Part shown: positions 18,901-29,007 of the stretch, one piece after another
Numbering within the stretch: the stretch's first letter is position 1
How the letters are laid out: each line of letters begins with the position of its first letter
NCBI GenBank assembly: GCA_963682175.1
Contig: OY821791.1
Span: 31,370,326-31,434,325, forward strand
From: Triglochin maritima
Taxonomy: Eukaryota > Streptophyta > Magnoliopsida > Alismatales > Juncaginaceae
Reading direction: 5' to 3'
DNA length: 64,000 nucleotides
Translations under genes and position numbers: made by a program
The notes under the pieces: model-generated
What the model saw: only the letters and a program-made list of their open reading frames with translations
Databases searched by the model: none
Told to the model about the DNA's origin: nothing

Positions 18901-19996
18901 AATACCCCCACACCTAGATTTTGCTAGTCCCTAGCAAAACAGAAAATACGAAAAATAAAAACAGGGAAATCCTAACTCACTTTCGTAGGAATCACGGTTG
19001 CACTTAGCATGTGCAACAAGCCTTTAAACCTCCAAGTTTCCTAGGAGGAGGAGTGTTGTCTCCTGAGGGTTTTCAGCGGATATACCCACAAAATCCTAAA
19101 TCAACGTTTCATTAATAGTTCTCAATATCCCTACCTCAACCTTATACATCTTACTAAGAATTTTTGCATGCTCATTATATAAATCTAACTCATTAAAAAT
19201 ATGACTTGGTCTTTGTTCCTCCAACATTCACACCACTAACCCTTCTACACATGTTTATCACTTGAATTATTTTGCACGCCTCCTTTGGTGGTGAAGTATC
19301 ATTCGGATCAACCATGGCATGGATCATTCTTTTAGCTTTGGGCCTTGAGTATTATTATTTTTTTCTTTTCTTTTCTTCCGTGATTCAACACATTTGCTTT
19401 TTGACACTTTTACCCTTTTGCATTCATGTAGCGAGTTTGGTCGATAATCCCGAGCTGGTAAACTCAAGTTACTGGGTTTCAAGATACCCCTACGGACCAG
19501 TAACTCAAAGGCTTGGGCTTTTGTAATCATTTTGCAAAATGTGTTTTCTTCACTTTATTCCTTTATTTTTATTTTTATTTTCCTCAAGGCTTAATTGCTA
19601 TTAGAAGTTCACACTTCCCGGTATATTTTCCTCAACCTCTGCTTTTTATCAACCACTTCAAAGATTTAATTCATCCAATTTAAGTGCATACATGTCTTAA
19701 AGGGCAATGAGTTATTTCTTTGGAACTTAGATTTATGTCACAATTTCTACAAGCAGAACTATATAATAAGGAACAAAAACTCAATGCAATTTGTACACGG
19801 GTTTTAGCAGTTCAATCTTAAGCTATGTCGTGAAACATTAATTTTTTTTAATAAAAGACAGAATATATAGATAAATATATACATAAACACCCCCCCCACA
19901 CCTAAATCATGCATTGTCCTCAATGTATGCAAATATAAAGCAAATGCACTTATTACCTGAGTCAAAATGCGGTAGAGGGGTTGAACTTGCTCAGAG
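18901..19996 (-). other. 3' untranslated block of Ath-1 with PPT and hairpins
   Basis: No RT or integrase. On the minus strand it contains the polypurine tract GTGTGGGGGTATT next to the 3' LTR and, just upstream, a 9-bp stem with 3-base loop (TTTTGCTAG GGA CTAGCAAAA, plus-strand 18923-18944). A segment at 19324-19540 is strongly conserved with Ath-4, including an inverted repeat AGTTACTGG...CCAGTAACT. A 68-codon frame starting MITKAQAFE (19530 down) is shared in part with Ath-4 (63032). Confidence 0.75.
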
Positions 19997-21124
19997 TCAA
20001 CCATAGTCAGAACTGGATTGAATGACACCATGTTGGTGCATGTATCCAGTTGAATTGTTCCCCATGTTGCAATGAGAGTCCTGAGTCACAGGTTCCACAC
20101 CCCTCACATAAATTGGTTCTCTTATTTGCTCGAGTGACGGTGGGTGTGTAGATGAATTCCTCCCTTTTTTCTTACTTCCTTTTTGATTTTGTGATGATTC
20201 AGAAATATTATAGATACGCGATTTCATCACAACATCACTTTGATTGCATGTTATTTCTGGCTCACTATCAATATGAAAAATATTAAATTCAGCTTTTAAG
20301 TTCCTAAAAGATAATTGCATGAGCCCATTTCGACAGTTTATCAATGCTTCAGAAGTGACTAAAAAGGGTCTGCCTAGAATTACAGGGATTTGTCGATTAG
20401 GATTTACAACAGGTGCGGTATCTAGTACGACAAAATCCACTGGGTAAATGAAGTCACCAATCTTGATCAAAACATCCTCTACTATACCTCTTGGTTTCTT
20501 AATAGAACAATCAGCAAATTGAAGGGTTGTCTTAGAGGGTTTTAGTGGACCAAGGTTCATTTGCTCATAGACAGAGTATGGGAGTAGGTTAACACTAGCA
20601 CCAAGGTCTAGAAGGGCTTTGTTGATAAAAGTATTTCCTATTGCACATGAAATTGTGGGACATCCAGGATCCTTATATTTTATAGGAGATGTGTTGGACA
20701 AAATAGAACTTATGTTTGCAGTTAAGAATGCCTTCTTTGGTACGTTTGTTTTTCTCTTTTTAGTGCACAAATCTTTTAAGAATTTAGCATAAGCAGGTAT
20801 TTGTTGAATCATGTCTAAGAGTGGAATGTTCACCTTAACTTGCTTAAATACTTCCAAGATTTTCTCTATTTGTGCACTTGAATTCTTTTTGAGTCTATTG
20901 GGAAATGGGGCTTTAGGGACATAGACTCGCTCAGGTTCAGGTTGAGCTACGGGTTCAGATTGAGTAGGTGGGGTGGGCGTTTCAGATTGGACGTCGGGTT
21001 CAATGGTTAGGTCATAAGTGACAGTTTGATGGCTAGATTGAGTAGACGTTCTAGGATTTACCACATTATTATCAATCTGTCTTCCGGACCGTAATGATAC
21101 TACTGCATTTATTTGTTGGAACGG
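19997..21124 (-). CDS. Retropepsin (protease) part of Ath-1 polyprotein
   Basis: The frame continues gag after a TGA (21125-21127) and ends ...SSDYG. Domain content: a basic/Pro-rich linker, FPNRLKK, a conserved helix KILEVFKQVKVNIPLLDMIQQIPAYAKFLKDLC, then the aspartic protease core with LLDLGASVNLLPYSVYE (active-site D-L-G-A) and VILGRPFLVTS (the ILGRPFL motif that closes the fold). In retrotransposons this enzyme cleaves the gag-pol polyprotein. No in-frame ATG opens the segment at the boundary, so expression would need readthrough of the TGA or an internal start. Ath-4 has the same two regions fused. Confidence 0.88.
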   Translation of the reverse strand, partial: PFQQINAVVSLRSGRQIDNNVVNPRTSTQSSHQTVTYDLTIEPDVQSETPTPPTQSEPVAQPEPERVYVPKAPFPNRLKKNSSAQIEKILEVFKQVKVNIPLLDMIQQIPAYAKFLKDLCTKKRKTNVPKKAFLTANISSILSNTSPIKYKDPGCPTISCAIGNTFINKALLDLGASVNLLPYSVYEQMNLGPLKPSKTTLQFADCSIKKPRGIVEDVLIKIGDFIYPVDFVVLDTAPVVNPNRQIPVILGRPFLVTSEALINCRNGLMQLSFRNLKAEFNIFHIDSEPEITCNQSDVVMKSRIYNISESSQNQKGSKKKGRNSSTHPPSLEQIREPIYVRGVEPVTQDSHCNMGNNSTGYMHQHGVIQSSSDYG

Positions 21125-22432
21125 TCATTCCTCATTAACCATTTGAACCGGTCTAGGGTTGTTATTTCCTGAAGGTGCTTGATAGGATTGATATGAATTA
21201 TTATTAGATCTAGGGTTCACTTCAGGTTGACTTGGAAACCGACCCTTTTCTCTTTCACCTACTATTTGTGCTAGTTGGCTGACTTGTGTCTCTAGCCTTT
21301 GGAAGGTCTGGTTGGTTGTTTGTATAAAAGTTTTCATCAAATTTTCCAAGCTTGTCAACCTAACCTCATGATCGTTATTGTTACTAAACCCAGATGATGT
21401 ATTATTTTGGTTATACGGGTTTGGTTGTTGTCTAGGAGGTTGACCCTGTTGGTTTGATGAGAAATTGGAATTATTACGCCAACCCGAGTTATAGGTTGAT
21501 GCGTATGGGTCATTTCTAGCATGGTTATACATGACATTAATTTGGTCCCATTCCGCACAATCCTCCTTTGCATGACCAGTCTGACCACATCTAGAGCACG
21601 GGATAGTTGAGGCTTGATTCACTCGGTTTTGGGCTTGTAGCTCTAAACTTTCCATTCTGCGCATAAGGGTAGCTAGTTTTGCTTCAGCCGCTATGTTGGC
21701 ATCAACAGCTAAGACACCTGGTTTGGGTTGACTTGCTATTCTAGATCCAATACTCGGGTTAAGCGGTGTTCTAGTATTGTCCCATTGCATACTATTTTCA
21801 GCTAATTCCTCGAGAAAAGTCCACGCATCATTTTCATTTTTCGACATAAAATTCCCTTGGCTTACGGATTCTACCATAACCCTAGATGTGGGTGTCAATC
21901 CCTCATAAATAATTTGGCATAATTGCCATCTCGGAATTCCATGATGAGGGCATTGGGTCAGAACACTCTTAAATCTTTCTAGATAGGAATAGAACGGCTC
22001 GCTCTCAGACTGAACGAATGCAACAATTTCATTCCTAATCCTCATAGTCTTATGGTTGGGGAAATATTTTTTCAGAAATACTTGAACAAACTCAGCCAAA
22101 CTCGTAATAGATCTTTCGGCTAGACTATATAGCCATTTCTTAGCGTCGTCCTTAAGTGCCAGAGGCACAAATTTCAGACGCACTGCCTCCTCAGGGATAT
22201 GCTGGTATTGCATAAGAGAGCCGATTTCCTCAAATTCTCTAAGGAAGAGGTATGGGTCTTCCCTAGAGGTGAACTTAGGCAACATACTCATGTATTGTGC
22301 CTTAAGTTCGAAGTCGCGACCCGGTATGGTGGGCATAACGATGCACGATGGCTGAGCAGCCATCGCTGGATAGCATCGATCCCTCAGAGTTATAGGTTGT
22401 GCAACAGGCGGGTCCACTACGTTCTCACCCAT
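21125..22432 (-). CDS. Gag of Ath-1 (capsid and zinc knuckle)
   Basis: Starting at the first in-frame ATG (MGENVVDPP, 22432), gag runs about 435 residues to a TGA at 21125. The frame is open further up to 22570 without an ATG. It holds the Athila-type capsid region: PKFTSREDPYLFLREFEEI, LKDDAKKWLYSL, FLKKYFPNHKTMRIRNEI, CPHHGIPRWQLCQIIYEGL. A single CCHC zinc knuckle CSRCGQTGHAKEDC and an Asn/Gln-rich tail follow. Gag packages element RNA into particles. The TGA replaces a Gly codon found in Ath-4, so it is either a recent nonsense mutation or a leaky stop. Confidence 0.9.
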   Translation of the reverse strand: MGENVVDPPVAQPITLRDRCYPAMAAQPSCIVMPTIPGRDFELKAQYMSMLPKFTSREDPYLFLREFEEIGSLMQYQHIPEEAVRLKFVPLALKDDAKKWLYSLAERSITSLAEFVQVFLKKYFPNHKTMRIRNEIVAFVQSESEPFYSYLERFKSVLTQCPHHGIPRWQLCQIIYEGLTPTSRVMVESVSQGNFMSKNENDAWTFLEELAENSMQWDNTRTPLNPSIGSRIASQPKPGVLAVDANIAAEAKLATLMRRMESLELQAQNRVNQASTIPCSRCGQTGHAKEDCAEWDQINVMYNHARNDPYASTYNSGWRNNSNFSSNQQGQPPRQQPNPYNQNNTSSGFSNNNDHEVRLTSLENLMKTFIQTTNQTFQRLETQVSQLAQIVGEREKGRFPSQPEVNPRSNNNSYQSYQAPSGNNNPRPVQMVNEE

Positions 22433-23850
22433 TGGATCTGGGTGAGGTGGTGCAACAGGTGGATTAGGGTTAAGTTCCAGACTGGAATCTAGATAAACTC
22501 GTGAGAGTCGATTACTCAAGTCCCGAATCCAAATCTGAGTGCACCGGGTTGAATCAATTTTTGAATTCAAATTCCAAATTTAAATTCCAAATTTAATTTC
22601 AAGAATTAATTTTTTTTTTATATTTTCGTTTTTTTATGTTTTTTTTTTCAAAAGGGAAACAAACAATAGAATGGGGAAAGATGAGAAAGGAATCCTAATC
22701 TAGAGAATTTAGGTGAGAAGAGAAAGAAGACTCAGATGAGAAGGGAAACCTAACTCTAAAGATAGAAAGAGTGTTGGTCAGAAAATTCCTACGAAAGCAC
22801 GGTTCAAACAATCCTAGACCTAGTGTCGCTTAGATCTAGACGACTCCTAACTGGTTGAGTCGAATTGATTCGCTTGATTCACCTCCCTCACTAATCAAAC
22901 CAACTTGGCCAGGCCGTGTATAGCTAGTGGGGGCGCTTCCGACAGAGTCGGTGCCAATTAGACAACCACTTCGCTTGGAAGACTTACGTCAACACGAAAA
23001 CACTTTCTAGACACCAAATTAAATTCAATCGGCTTCAGGTCATAGCAAGTCAAACCAATTCTTCTCCTTAATTGAGTCCGAGTCCTTAGGGGTCAATGTC
23101 TAATTGATTTTAATTTAAGGCTTAGGTGACACTTTAAGATTGTGATTTGTGGGCCACGGAAGGGTGATGAAATCCCCACCGTATCTTTGCCTACGGAGTT
23201 GCCCTTAAGATAGTTTAACTTAGATCTAGCAAAGATAGTCAAACAATGGCCTTTAATTGGGGGCAATTGCAAGGTTGTATGCAAACTAAATTATATGCTT
23301 AAATGCAATCGTTAAAACGCGATACGTACCTTGCCTCCAGCACTCTTCAACAAGAATTAATTTGCAAGAATTTAGCAAGAATAATGCATACAAAACACTA
23401 GATGATGCATGCACTAAGGCATTTCTAATTTTGCCAATTTTAGGTCAGAGTTGTATTATTGCCAATTATGGAATTTTGCCCTAACACATGCAGTTCTATG
23501 AAAAGGAAATTTTCTGAAACTAGAAATTACGAGGAAAAAGGCAACAAAGGTTACCTACGCAATGCTCAGTCGGGTTCGCCGCCGCTCTCGAAATTTCAGT
23601 AGCTCCACGCGTCCACCCAGCGATGATGCTAACCCCAGAAAAATTTGAAGCCCAGATGCTTCACTTGTGCGGCGATTCCGCCGCAGGTTCCTCTTGATGT
23701 GCGGCGATTCCGCCGCCCTTGTTGCTCAGACTGCGCTCAGATTTCGCCGCGCGCTCTGTTGTCTCCTGAAACACAAATCCAAATAGTTAGATCGCGCACA
23801 AGATAAACAGAATAGAATCGAAATCAACAAAAAACAAAATCTACGTCGCC
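22433..23850 (-). other. 5' leader of Ath-1 (non-coding)
   Basis: About 1.4 kb between primer site and gag. It contains the conserved block GGTGGGGATTTCATCACC (minus strand, around 23160-23185) followed by TTAGACATTGACCCCTAAGG, also found in the leaders of Ath-2, -3, -4 and -5. The second palindrome pair is at 23669-23716. No gene is seen. Confidence 0.75.
23669..23716. promoter_or_regulatory. Paired 16-bp palindromes in the Ath-1 leader
   Basis: GCGGCGATTCCGCCGC starts at 23669 and again, identically, at 23701: exactly 32 bp, the same spacing as the pair in the LTR. It lies about 135 bp downstream of the primer site in the element's sense. Confidence 0.88.
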
Positions 23851-23868
23851 TCCCCGGCAACGGCGCCA
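23851..23868 (-). promoter_or_regulatory. Primer-binding site (tRNA-Asp) of Ath-1
   Basis: On the minus strand TGGCGCCGTTGCCGGGGA, perfect complement of the plant tRNA-Asp 3' end, as in Athila-type gypsy elements; six bases from the LTR. Confidence 0.95.
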
Positions 23869-23874
23869 AAAACT

Positions 23875-25100
23875 TGATGAGAATTAAATTTATACCGCAA
23901 GTGCACGGCGTCAATGAAGACGTGGCAAATACGGGTCGAACACAAGGAGGGAGAGATCTTGTTATTTGTGTGATTTTCGATTAAGGGGAAGAAGGAGAGA
24001 AGAAATAATTGGGTTTTGAGATTTTTGATTTTTAATTATCTAAAGCAAGAACAAGAAAAATTAAAACTAAAACAAGAACAAAGAGGTGAATTCCGTCGGG
24101 TGGAGGTTTAGATTTAAGGTTTAGATTAGAGAATTCAGAAACTTATAATAAATCATATTAGTTATGAAGCATTACATGATAAATGATTTAACATAAACTC
24201 AAGTAATCAAAATAGACTAATACGAACTTAAAATAATAACATTCATTCATCTTCTCTTCACCCTAATCCGTCACCTCCACCCTTTGGAAGGAGTTAGAAA
24301 CTCATGGATGGGGGAAGAAGGATCCTAGAGACATTACAAAAGAAAAGTAAAAACAAGAAATAAAAGACAGAATTTTATTAATCCAAAGAAAAGATTACAA
24401 ATAAAAACAACAACTAAAAACTAGGTCTAAGGCCAAGGACCCTTCTAACATCGTTCTCGGGGCTATTTATAGCCGATACAAGGGATCCCAATATATAAAT
24501 GGAACGTACACGCGTCAATACAGCATTGGTAAAAATTTGAGCACACGGATCGACTTTTGTGCGGCTAAATCGCCGCAATTTGTACATGAGGTGCGGCGGA
24601 ATCGCCACCTTTTTGGCTCGGATTCGATCCGGATTTTTCCTGTGTGTTTATGGTATGATTTCAATGTCCTTTGCATATCCGGATGATTTCTTTCCTTTCT
24701 TTTGAGCTCCGACTTTATTTCTTTATATATTTGGAGATCCACATTGATTTTTCTTTAGATTTTCTCCAAGATAATATTTTGGTGCTTTAATTGCAATTAG
24801 GTCCTTGGCTTTTTGCAATTAAGTCCCCGGCTACTTTTGTGCTTAAGTCCTTGTACTTTTTGGAATTAGATCTTGAATGTTTTTATGCTTGGATACATTT
24901 CTATTTGTAACATGATAAACTTGAACTTGGTTTTTATGATAGAAATGAGTCTTTTGCACGCGTTTATGCTCGGGATGTGGGTAATTTGCATTCAGATCCT
25001 TGTATTCTGTAAATAAGACTAAATACATACCTTAGTAGCATTTATCGATATAAAATCAATCTAAATGAAAGACATATGATGCAATGTATGCAATGCATCA
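23875..25100 (-). repeat. 5' LTR of Ath-1, 1226 bp
   Basis: Plus-strand ends TGATGAGAATT and CAATGCATCA. It differs from the 3' LTR by a short tandem duplication near 24110 (GTTTAGATTTAAG) and scattered substitutions. TATA (reversed TATTTATA) is at 24464-24471; paired palindromes start at 24561 and 24593, 32 bp apart. Confidence 0.93.
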
Positions 25101-25345
25101 GGGGGCAGTCACCTATAGGAGATGAGGTGAGGATTTCATCACTCTTTCCTTGACCCAAAAATCACTTAATAAAAGAGCCTTAATAAAATCAATTAGACGT
25201 TGACCCCGAGGATTTTCGGACGCATTAAGGAGAGGAAACCGTTTAAGACCGTTATGGCCTGAATGTCGTTGCCCATCTAGTCTCCCTAAGATTTTAGTAA
25301 CCTCCGGGTTGAGTTCTTGTCTCATAAAATCTAACTATTTGAAGT
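25101..25345 (+). mobile_element. Leader fragment of Ath-5, right half
   Basis: After the GGGGG duplication the sequence resumes the Athila-like leader: GGTGAGGATTTCATCAC, CCTTGACCCAAAAATCAC and TTAGACGTTGACCCCGAGGA correspond one to one with 55965-56110 in Ath-3. It fades into unrelated AT-rich DNA near 25345, before any gag. Confidence 0.78.
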
Positions 25346-25950
25346 CTTAATTTGGAGCCTATAGTTAAGCACCAACATCCCAGCATATGGCCTTATAACT
25401 ATTTTGTTTAATTTGGATGGGGGTATTAAGTGGTGGGAAATATTGGTGTTACATTATTGTCAAAGGAGTTGCAGGTATGATATGGTTTCTTAAGGTGGTG
25501 GGCAAACTCATTAACGAGAAAATGACATTTCATTATTAGAAAAGGAGTTGCAGGTATGATACTGACTTTCATTAGTTATTATTACATATCATAAAAGAGA
25601 AAATGACATTTCAACTAATTTAAAGTCATCAAAGAAATGCAACCAACAGTCACCAAACGAATCTAGCAAGCACATTAGAGATTCACATTTGCCCCAGCCT
25701 TAGAAATTTCTGTAAGATAACCGAAAGTAACGTTGATCCTGTCTTTATATTCACTCACTTAAAATTATTTCTTTACACTAGGAAATCTTTCGATCCGTCC
25801 TACTATATGGTCAAGAGGTGGAAGTACAAACCCAAAAAGATTAATAAAAACCTAGTCTTGGAGTTAATTACATTCTATTTGCGATTTCCTCATTCTAGGT
25901 GGCACCTTAATATCTATTTTATTACTAAGTTGGTGCTTTTGTTCTTTAGT
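25346..25950. other. AT-rich spacer, no gene seen
   Basis: No recognisable gene. GGAGTTGCAGGTATGATA occurs twice (about 25463 and 25545) and GAGAAAATGACATTTCA twice (about 25518 and 25600), a diverged local duplication. Confidence 0.5.
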
Positions 25951-25954
25951 GAAA

Positions 25955-26800
25955 ATTTTGTGAGAAACAAAAATATTCTCTTTTCAATTGTCTTTCCAAC
26001 GGATCTGGAATCATCAAAATTTGTATTTAAATGCGGATATTATAAATAAAACAAGTTGTGTGTCTCTCGTGGGACTAGTACGTCTTCTTTGTCCTTTATG
26101 AGCCTATCAGGTTCCTAATTTAGAAATACATAAAATATTAAAGTTTTGCTTCTCAAAATCTTCTTTGTAACGAGTCTTTAATTACCTCATTTGGATATCG
26201 AATCAGAAAGTTATGTACAAATTATTGGTGATTTGTCGACGGTCCAATTTCCAAATACGGTATGTATTGACACATGTTTTTCACCCTCATATCATCCGAA
26301 TTTGGCAAGTCGTAAGAGAACGAATCTGTTTCTTTCAATTGTCTTTCCAACATATCTGGAATCATCAAATTCTATATTTGGATGTGAATGTTATAAATAA
26401 AACAAATGGTGGTGTGTCCCGTGCAGGACTACTGCATCCTGCTTGGGACTGATGCATTTTTCATGCCCTTTACAAGCCCATTAGATTCCTAATTTGGAAA
26501 TATATAAAATATCAAAATTTTGTCTTCTCAAAATATTCTTTGTAATGGGTCTCAAAATGCCTAATTTGGATATCAAAGGAGAGAGTTATGCACAAATTAT
26601 TAATCATCTGTCGATTGTTCAGTTTCCAAATACGATCTGTTTTGACACGTTTTTCACCATCGTATAACTAGAATTTGGTAAGTTGTAAGATAAACAAATA
26701 TGTGCTCCTTCAAATGTCTTTCCAACGTATATAAAACCATCAAATTCTGTATTTGGATGTTGATCTTATGAACAAAACAAGTGACATATGCTTCCAGACT
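25955..26800 (+). repeat. Diverged tandem repeat, unit about 350-375 bp
   Basis: The anchor TGTCTTTCCAAC starts at 25989, 26340 and 26715. Around each lie AATCATCAAA..GTATTT.GATG and TATAAATAAAACAA. The intervening stretches also align (CCTAATTT.GAAATA.ATAAAATAT, TTGGATATC.AA..AGAGTTATG, CAATTTCCAAATACG). About 2.3 units are present. No coding potential is conserved between units. Confidence 0.8.
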
Positions 26801-26879
26801 TTCCTTATCCGAACTTTCCTATTTGACGTTGATTGCATGAGGACTGGTGCGTCCCAACTTGTTTTGTAGAAAAAATTAC

Positions 26880-27070
26880 TCAGGTCATTTGGTATAATGG
26901 TCCAGCTCATTTGATCGAATGACTTAACTCGTTTGATCAAAATGACCCAGCTCGTTTGGCCGAACGACCCAACTCGTTTGATGAAAATGACGTAGCCCGT
27001 TTGGTGAAAACAATTATGCTTGTTTGGTAGAACTATGTAGCATGTTTGATGATTTTTACAACTTGTTTAT
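26880..27070 (+). repeat. 22-bp minisatellite, about eight diverged units
   Basis: CTCGTTTGATC/GTTTGG-type words recur near 26884, 26906, 26928, 26950, 26972, 26995, 27019 and 27043, a 22-24-bp period. The unit resembles AACTCGTTTGATCAAAATGACC. Confidence 0.82.
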
Positions 27071-27380
27071 CTTGATTCAATGTGTCCATGTAACAAGTTG
27101 TTTTCCCGTCTCAATATTCGTATGTATACAAGTTAACGTATCAAGTTTGTTCCTGATGTTATCAATTCATTTGTCTTGATTGAATTTGAATCTAACGGTG
27201 GAGGTACAAAATAGTAACGTAGGTGGAATATGTGTAGATTGAACCATCGAATGTAGTTGCCGAAGTAGGACAAATTATCGAAGTTGGCCCACAAAATGGT
27301 CATGATCGATGTAGGTAGGATGGTTGGAGTGTGGTTCTAGGATTTAGGGGAGAAATATACTAGTAGAAATGAGAGAAGGA
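27071..27380. other. Spacer before Ath-2, nothing recognised
   Basis: No gene seen. The last five bases (27376-27380, AAGGA) are the left target-duplication copy of Ath-2. Confidence 0.45.
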
Positions 27381-29007
27381 TGTTTAAACGTTTTAAATAC
27401 CGCAAGTGCACGACGTCGGTGAAAACGCGACAAGTACGTGTCAATCCACGGGGAGGTGAGTAGCCTCTGGTTTATCCAAAATCAAATGGCGAAAGAGGGG
27501 AAAAAGATTTGATAATGCTAAAATAAACTACACTACGCTAAACTAGTAAGTAAGAAATGCGAAAGAAAGCAACTAAACATTGGAAATCAAGAAGAGAAGC
27601 CCCTAAGGGGTGCAGTGTGTGCACATATGAAGTGAAATAAGTGATAAATGATACATGTATGTGTGTGTTTTCATGCATAGGAAGTGTCTAAAGATGTGAC
27701 AAAACCTATCAATCCATTCACACAACGCATCGGCAATTGCTACTTGATTAGCATAAGACTAGGCTCAGCATGAGAAGTGTCTAAAGATAAGGCAATTCTC
27801 ATCAAAAATCATTAACTCATGTAAAGAACAAAGGTAAGCATGAGAGGTGTCTAAATCTTATGGCAAAACCCATCAAAAATCCCCCAACATGTAGATGATT
27901 AAAATACCCCCAACATGTAGATGATTAAAACAAAGTTTCTTCAATCAATCAAGCAAGCAACCACATATACAAACACTTAACTAACATGTGGCATATTCAA
28001 TAGGAAATTTCAGTCAATAAATATGTGGAAACTAAGCATGGGAAGTGTCTAAATCTTATGGAAAAACCCATAAAAATCCCTCAACATGTAGATGATTAAA
28101 ATACCGGCAATGAACATTAAACATACAAGTTTACACAATTAAAAAAGTCATCAAACATCCAAAACATCACAACATATATGTACACCATCTCCACCCCCAA
28201 AGGGGGATGAAACTACTCACTAATCATTAGACTAACATTTATCTTAAGAAGAGAAAATATTCTAACTAATTCAACTAAGACTAATTAAACAAAATTAAGC
28301 TAAGCAAGCAAGAAGATAAAAGAGACAACATTAAACTAACAAAAAATTCTTTTATTAAATGACTCACATTACAAGTAGCATCTCCTTATCTGAGTTTTTT
28401 CTTCAAGGCTTGACTCTAAGTAGAGGGATTGACCATTAAGCAATGAGTAAATACAAAGGCGGAGGAAGAGTTCTATTTATAGTCATCGAAAAAGGTAATC
28501 GGGGATAATCCCCCGATGTGGGACTAAATGCATAACATAAATGGACTAAATACACACTAATACACCACCCGGCTGAGGCTTATCGGGTTTGGATCCAAAT
28601 GGAGTGCCAATTTGCGGTTTGGGACAACCAATTGGCGGTCTGAGTTGGCCTGTTCAGGTTGTGCGTTGGTGGAGACTTTTGTGGATCGATTTCTTCATGT
28701 TTGGTGCACCCGAAGTGGTTGTTGTAGCTTAATCCAGATCTAATTGCCAAAATACTTTTCATGATGGTGTGGAGCTTCTTGATTTGCTCATTGGTCATTT
28801 TGGTTTTACATCCGGGTCCTTCTCTCTTGCATCTCAGTCCATAAGTCTTACATCTTAGTCATTTTCCTTGCTTTTAAGTCCTTTTTGTCTCTTATTCTCA
28901 AACTTGTTTATTCCTGAAATTTAAACATAAAACTCATTATGTAGCATCGCATAGGCTAAAAATGAAGGATACGAGACACAAATATATGCATGATATGATG
29001 TTAATCA
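27381..29007 (-). repeat. 3' LTR of Ath-2, 1627 bp
   Basis: Plus-strand ends TGTTTAAACG and GATGTTAATCA. TATA (reversed TATTTATA) at 28474-28481 is intact. Internal units GCAT(A/G)(G)GA(A/G)(A/G)GTGTCTAAA occur near 27676, 27769, 27839 and 28037. The paired palindromes are at 28606-28640. Confidence 0.9.
28606..28640. promoter_or_regulatory. Paired CCAATTGGCGG-like sites, Ath-2 3' LTR
   Basis: GCCAATTTGCGGT and ACCAATTGGCGGTC have their CAATT cores at 28608 and 28629, 21 bp apart. The same pair is in the 5' LTR (35792 and 35813, also 21 bp). It lies about 130 bp upstream of the TATA box. Confidence 0.72.

Larger units (their letters stand above)
17698..25100 (-). mobile_element. Complete non-autonomous Athila-like element Ath-1 (gag-pro only)
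   Basis: A 7403-bp element with two LTRs, a perfect tRNA-Asp primer site, gag, protease and a polypurine tract, flanked by target duplication GGGGG (17693-17697 and 25101-25105). LTR ends are TGATGCA...TCATCA on the coding strand. Only gag and protease are encoded. From the protease stop to the 3' LTR there are just 1.1 kb of non-coding DNA, so RT, RNase H and integrase are absent rather than decayed in place. The two LTRs differ by few substitutions plus a short tandem duplication, suggesting a recent insertion. It sits inside the Ath-5 leader fragment. Confidence 0.93.

Noticed and set aside
28580..28798. A 72-codon frame nearly identical in both Ath-2 LTRs
   Set aside because: Similarity is expected from LTR duplication, and it has no start context or family support.
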